Shown piece by piece: positions 62,677 through 64,000 of a stretch of DNA of 64,000 bases; position 1 is the first letter of the stretch; each line of letters starts with the position of its first letter. Origin of the DNA: VXNE01 sp965205735. Lineage in GTDB: Bacteria; Pseudomonadota; Gammaproteobacteria; Pseudomonadales; Azotimanducaceae. The notes beneath the pieces were generated by a model, which was given only the letters and a program-made list of their open reading frames with translations, ran no database searches and was not told where the DNA came from. Location of the stretch: NCBI GenBank assembly GCA_965205735.1, contig OZ242179.1:1488001-1552000 (forward strand), in the 5' to 3' direction. A program made the position numbers and the translations under genes.

Positions 62677-64000
62677 ATGGGGATGCAACACACGCCCCTC
62701 TTGATGTCGCGACTCATCGACCGCGGCGCGACGGTGGCCCCCGAAGCGGAGATTGTCACCGCCACGCAGACCGGAACGCGCCGCCAGACCTACCGCGAGA
62801 CGCGCGACCGCGCGCATCAGTTGGCACATGCGTTGCGCGACGCGGGCATCGGTATTGGTGACCGCGTCGGCACCTTCATGTGGAATGGATCGCGCCACCT
62901 GGAGGCCTACCATGCTACGGCCGGCATGGGCGCGGTATTGCACACCCTGAACCTGCGCCTGTCCGAGCACGACCTCGAATACATCATCAACCATGGCGGC
63001 GACAGGCTGATCATCGTCGATGCCGACGTGCTGCCGCTCCTGGAAAGGCTGGCCGGACGAATCCCGAGCGTCGAGAAAGTCGTCGTCGCCGTGGAGGACG
63101 GTTTCGAGGACTGGTCTACATCGGTGGCGGATGCGGTCGATTACGAGGAATTCATTGCGAACAGGCCGAGCAGGTTCGAGTGGCCCCGGATCGACGAGAA
63201 TTCGGCGCTCGGGCTGTGCTACACGAGCGGAACAACGGGGGATCCCAAGGGCGTCGAATACGAGCACCGGGCACAGTACCTGCACACGATGGCGATCTGC
63301 ATGGCCGACGCCATGGCGCTGTCGGCCACCGACGCGATCTGCGGCATCGTGCCCATGTTCCACGCCATGGGCTGGGGCATCCCATGGAGCGCCCTGATGC
63401 TGGGCTGCAAGCAGGTCATGCCGCACCGCTTCATGGACCCGGCGCGACTACTGCGATTGATCGCCGACGAAGGGGTAACCATGTCGGCGGGCGTGCCGAC
63501 CATATGGCAGGGCGTGAAGGCTGTCCTCGAAGCCGATCGGGACACGTACGATCTGACCCGGCTGTCAAGGCTGACCTGCGGCGGCTCCGCGCCGCCGTCT
63601 TCAATGATCCGCTGGTATTGGGACACCCTCGGCATAGACATGATTCAGGGCTGGGGGCTGACGGAAACGAGTCCCTTGGCGACGCTGTCGCGCCGCGTGA
63701 TGAAACATGCGGACCGCGAGTTATCCGTAGACGCGCAGTTCGAGAATGTCGCCAAGGCGGGGCAACTCCTGCCAGGCCTGGAACTCGACATCTTCGACGA
63801 GGCGTTCCGCCCGCTGCCCCACGACGGCGAATCCACCGGCGAGATTCTGATTCGCGGACCGTGGATCTGTTCGGAGTACTACAGGAATCCCCAGCCAGAA
63901 CGGTTTCGGGGAGACTGGTTGATCACGGGCGATGTCGGCAGGATCGACCCGGAGGAATATCTCATCATCTCCGACCGCTCGAAGGATCTGGTGAAGAGCG
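62677..64000 (+). CDS. Long-chain acyl-CoA ligase (runs off window)
   Basis: At least 441 residues from ATG 62677. N-terminal domain TYRETRDRAHQLAHALRDAGIGIGDRVG, P-loop LCYTSGTTGDPKGVEYEHRA, IVPMFHAMGWGIPWSALMLG, GWGLTETSPLATLS and TGDVGRIDPEEYLIISDRSKDL. It belongs to the medium/long-chain ligase group (AlkK-like). The C-terminal lysine region is beyond the right edge. A few bases separate it from the DUF385 gene. Confidence 0.93.
   Translation, partial: MGMQHTPLLMSRLIDRGATVAPEAEIVTATQTGTRRQTYRETRDRAHQLAHALRDAGIGIGDRVGTFMWNGSRHLEAYHATAGMGAVLHTLNLRLSEHDLEYIINHGGDRLIIVDADVLPLLERLAGRIPSVEKVVVAVEDGFEDWSTSVADAVDYEEFIANRPSRFEWPRIDENSALGLCYTSGTTGDPKGVEYEHRAQYLHTMAICMADAMALSATDAICGIVPMFHAMGWGIPWSALMLGCKQVMPHRFMDPARLLRLIADEGVTMSAGVPTIWQGVKAVLEADRDTYDLTRLSRLTCGGSAPPSSMIRWYWDTLGIDMIQGWGLTETSPLATLSRRVMKHADRELSVDAQFENVAKAGQLLPGLELDIFDEAFRPLPHDGESTGEILIRGPWICSEYYRNPQPERFRGDWLITGDVGRIDPEEYLIISDRSKDLVKS

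Overview
The window is about 64 kb of high-GC DNA from a gammaproteobacterium. From 1 to 37.8 kb the gene order follows a long conserved chromosomal block that in Pseudomonas runs from the division/cell-wall cluster to gatCAB. In order it reads mraY, murE, ftsI, ftsL, rsmH, mraZ, rnpB, rsmI, lpoA, yraN, a BON lipoprotein, sspB, sspA, petCBA, rpsI, rplM, zapE, hisD, ibaG, yrbG, kdsC, lptCAB, rpoN, hpf, ptsN, npr, pmbA, tldD, yhdP, mreDCB and gatCAB. The block is thinned: murF, diaA, hisC/hisG/murA, kdsD, rapZ and the rng/maf pair are missing from their usual places. The cells should be Gram-negative, LPS-bearing, rod-shaped (MreBCD), respiring through a bc1 complex, with DAP-type peptidoglycan.

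Region by region: 1-5.8 kb is the dcw cluster on the minus strand. 5.9-10.1 kb holds rnpB, rsmI and an envelope-lipoprotein operon. 10.2-18.3 kb is a minus-strand run (sspAB, bc1 complex, ribosomal L13/S9, zapE, hisD, ibaG). 18.6-25.1 kb is the LPS-transport/sigma-54/nitrogen-PTS operon on the plus strand. 25.1-34.4 kb is tldD/pmbA, yhdP and mreBCD on the minus strand. 34.6-37.8 kb is gatCAB. 38-43.5 kb is an accessory patch: a C13 peptidase, a ThuA-like gene, two type II toxin-antitoxin modules, and remnants of a TRAP transporter, an ATPase and a PIN toxin. 43.6-50.7 kb carries sulfate activation (cysD, cysNC), a DUF35/thiolase pair, a phosphoesterase, a single-chain glycyl-tRNA synthetase and a GcvR-like ACT protein. 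50.7-59.7 kb is a surface-polysaccharide locus. 59.8-64 kb has small membrane proteins, two acyl-CoA synthetases and a DUF385 protein.

The most unusual content is a set of short dispersed repeats. Family A is a 43-45 bp unit made of a perfect hairpin (GCGAGGGG/CCCCTCGC) plus a linker of about 24 bases, seen about two dozen times singly or in tandem. It lies between genes (murE-mraY, ibaG-yrbG, mreB-mreC) and also inside genes. It forms part of the cytochrome c1 signal peptide, adds a C-terminal tail to LptA, adds a 42-residue in-frame insert to YhdP, and puts a stop codon in kdsC. Family B is a two-hairpin element of about 110 bp that supplies the yraN start codon and lies against the rsmH start. 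A arrays are nested inside B. A 335-bp element with 21-bp terminal inverted repeats carries both A and B and occupies the place where murA-hisG normally lie. A fourth repeat (D) flanks rpsI and rnpB and keeps its stem through paired base changes. Together they look like a proliferating palindromic repeat system with some similarity in behaviour to Rickettsia palindromic elements; I know of no description of this one.
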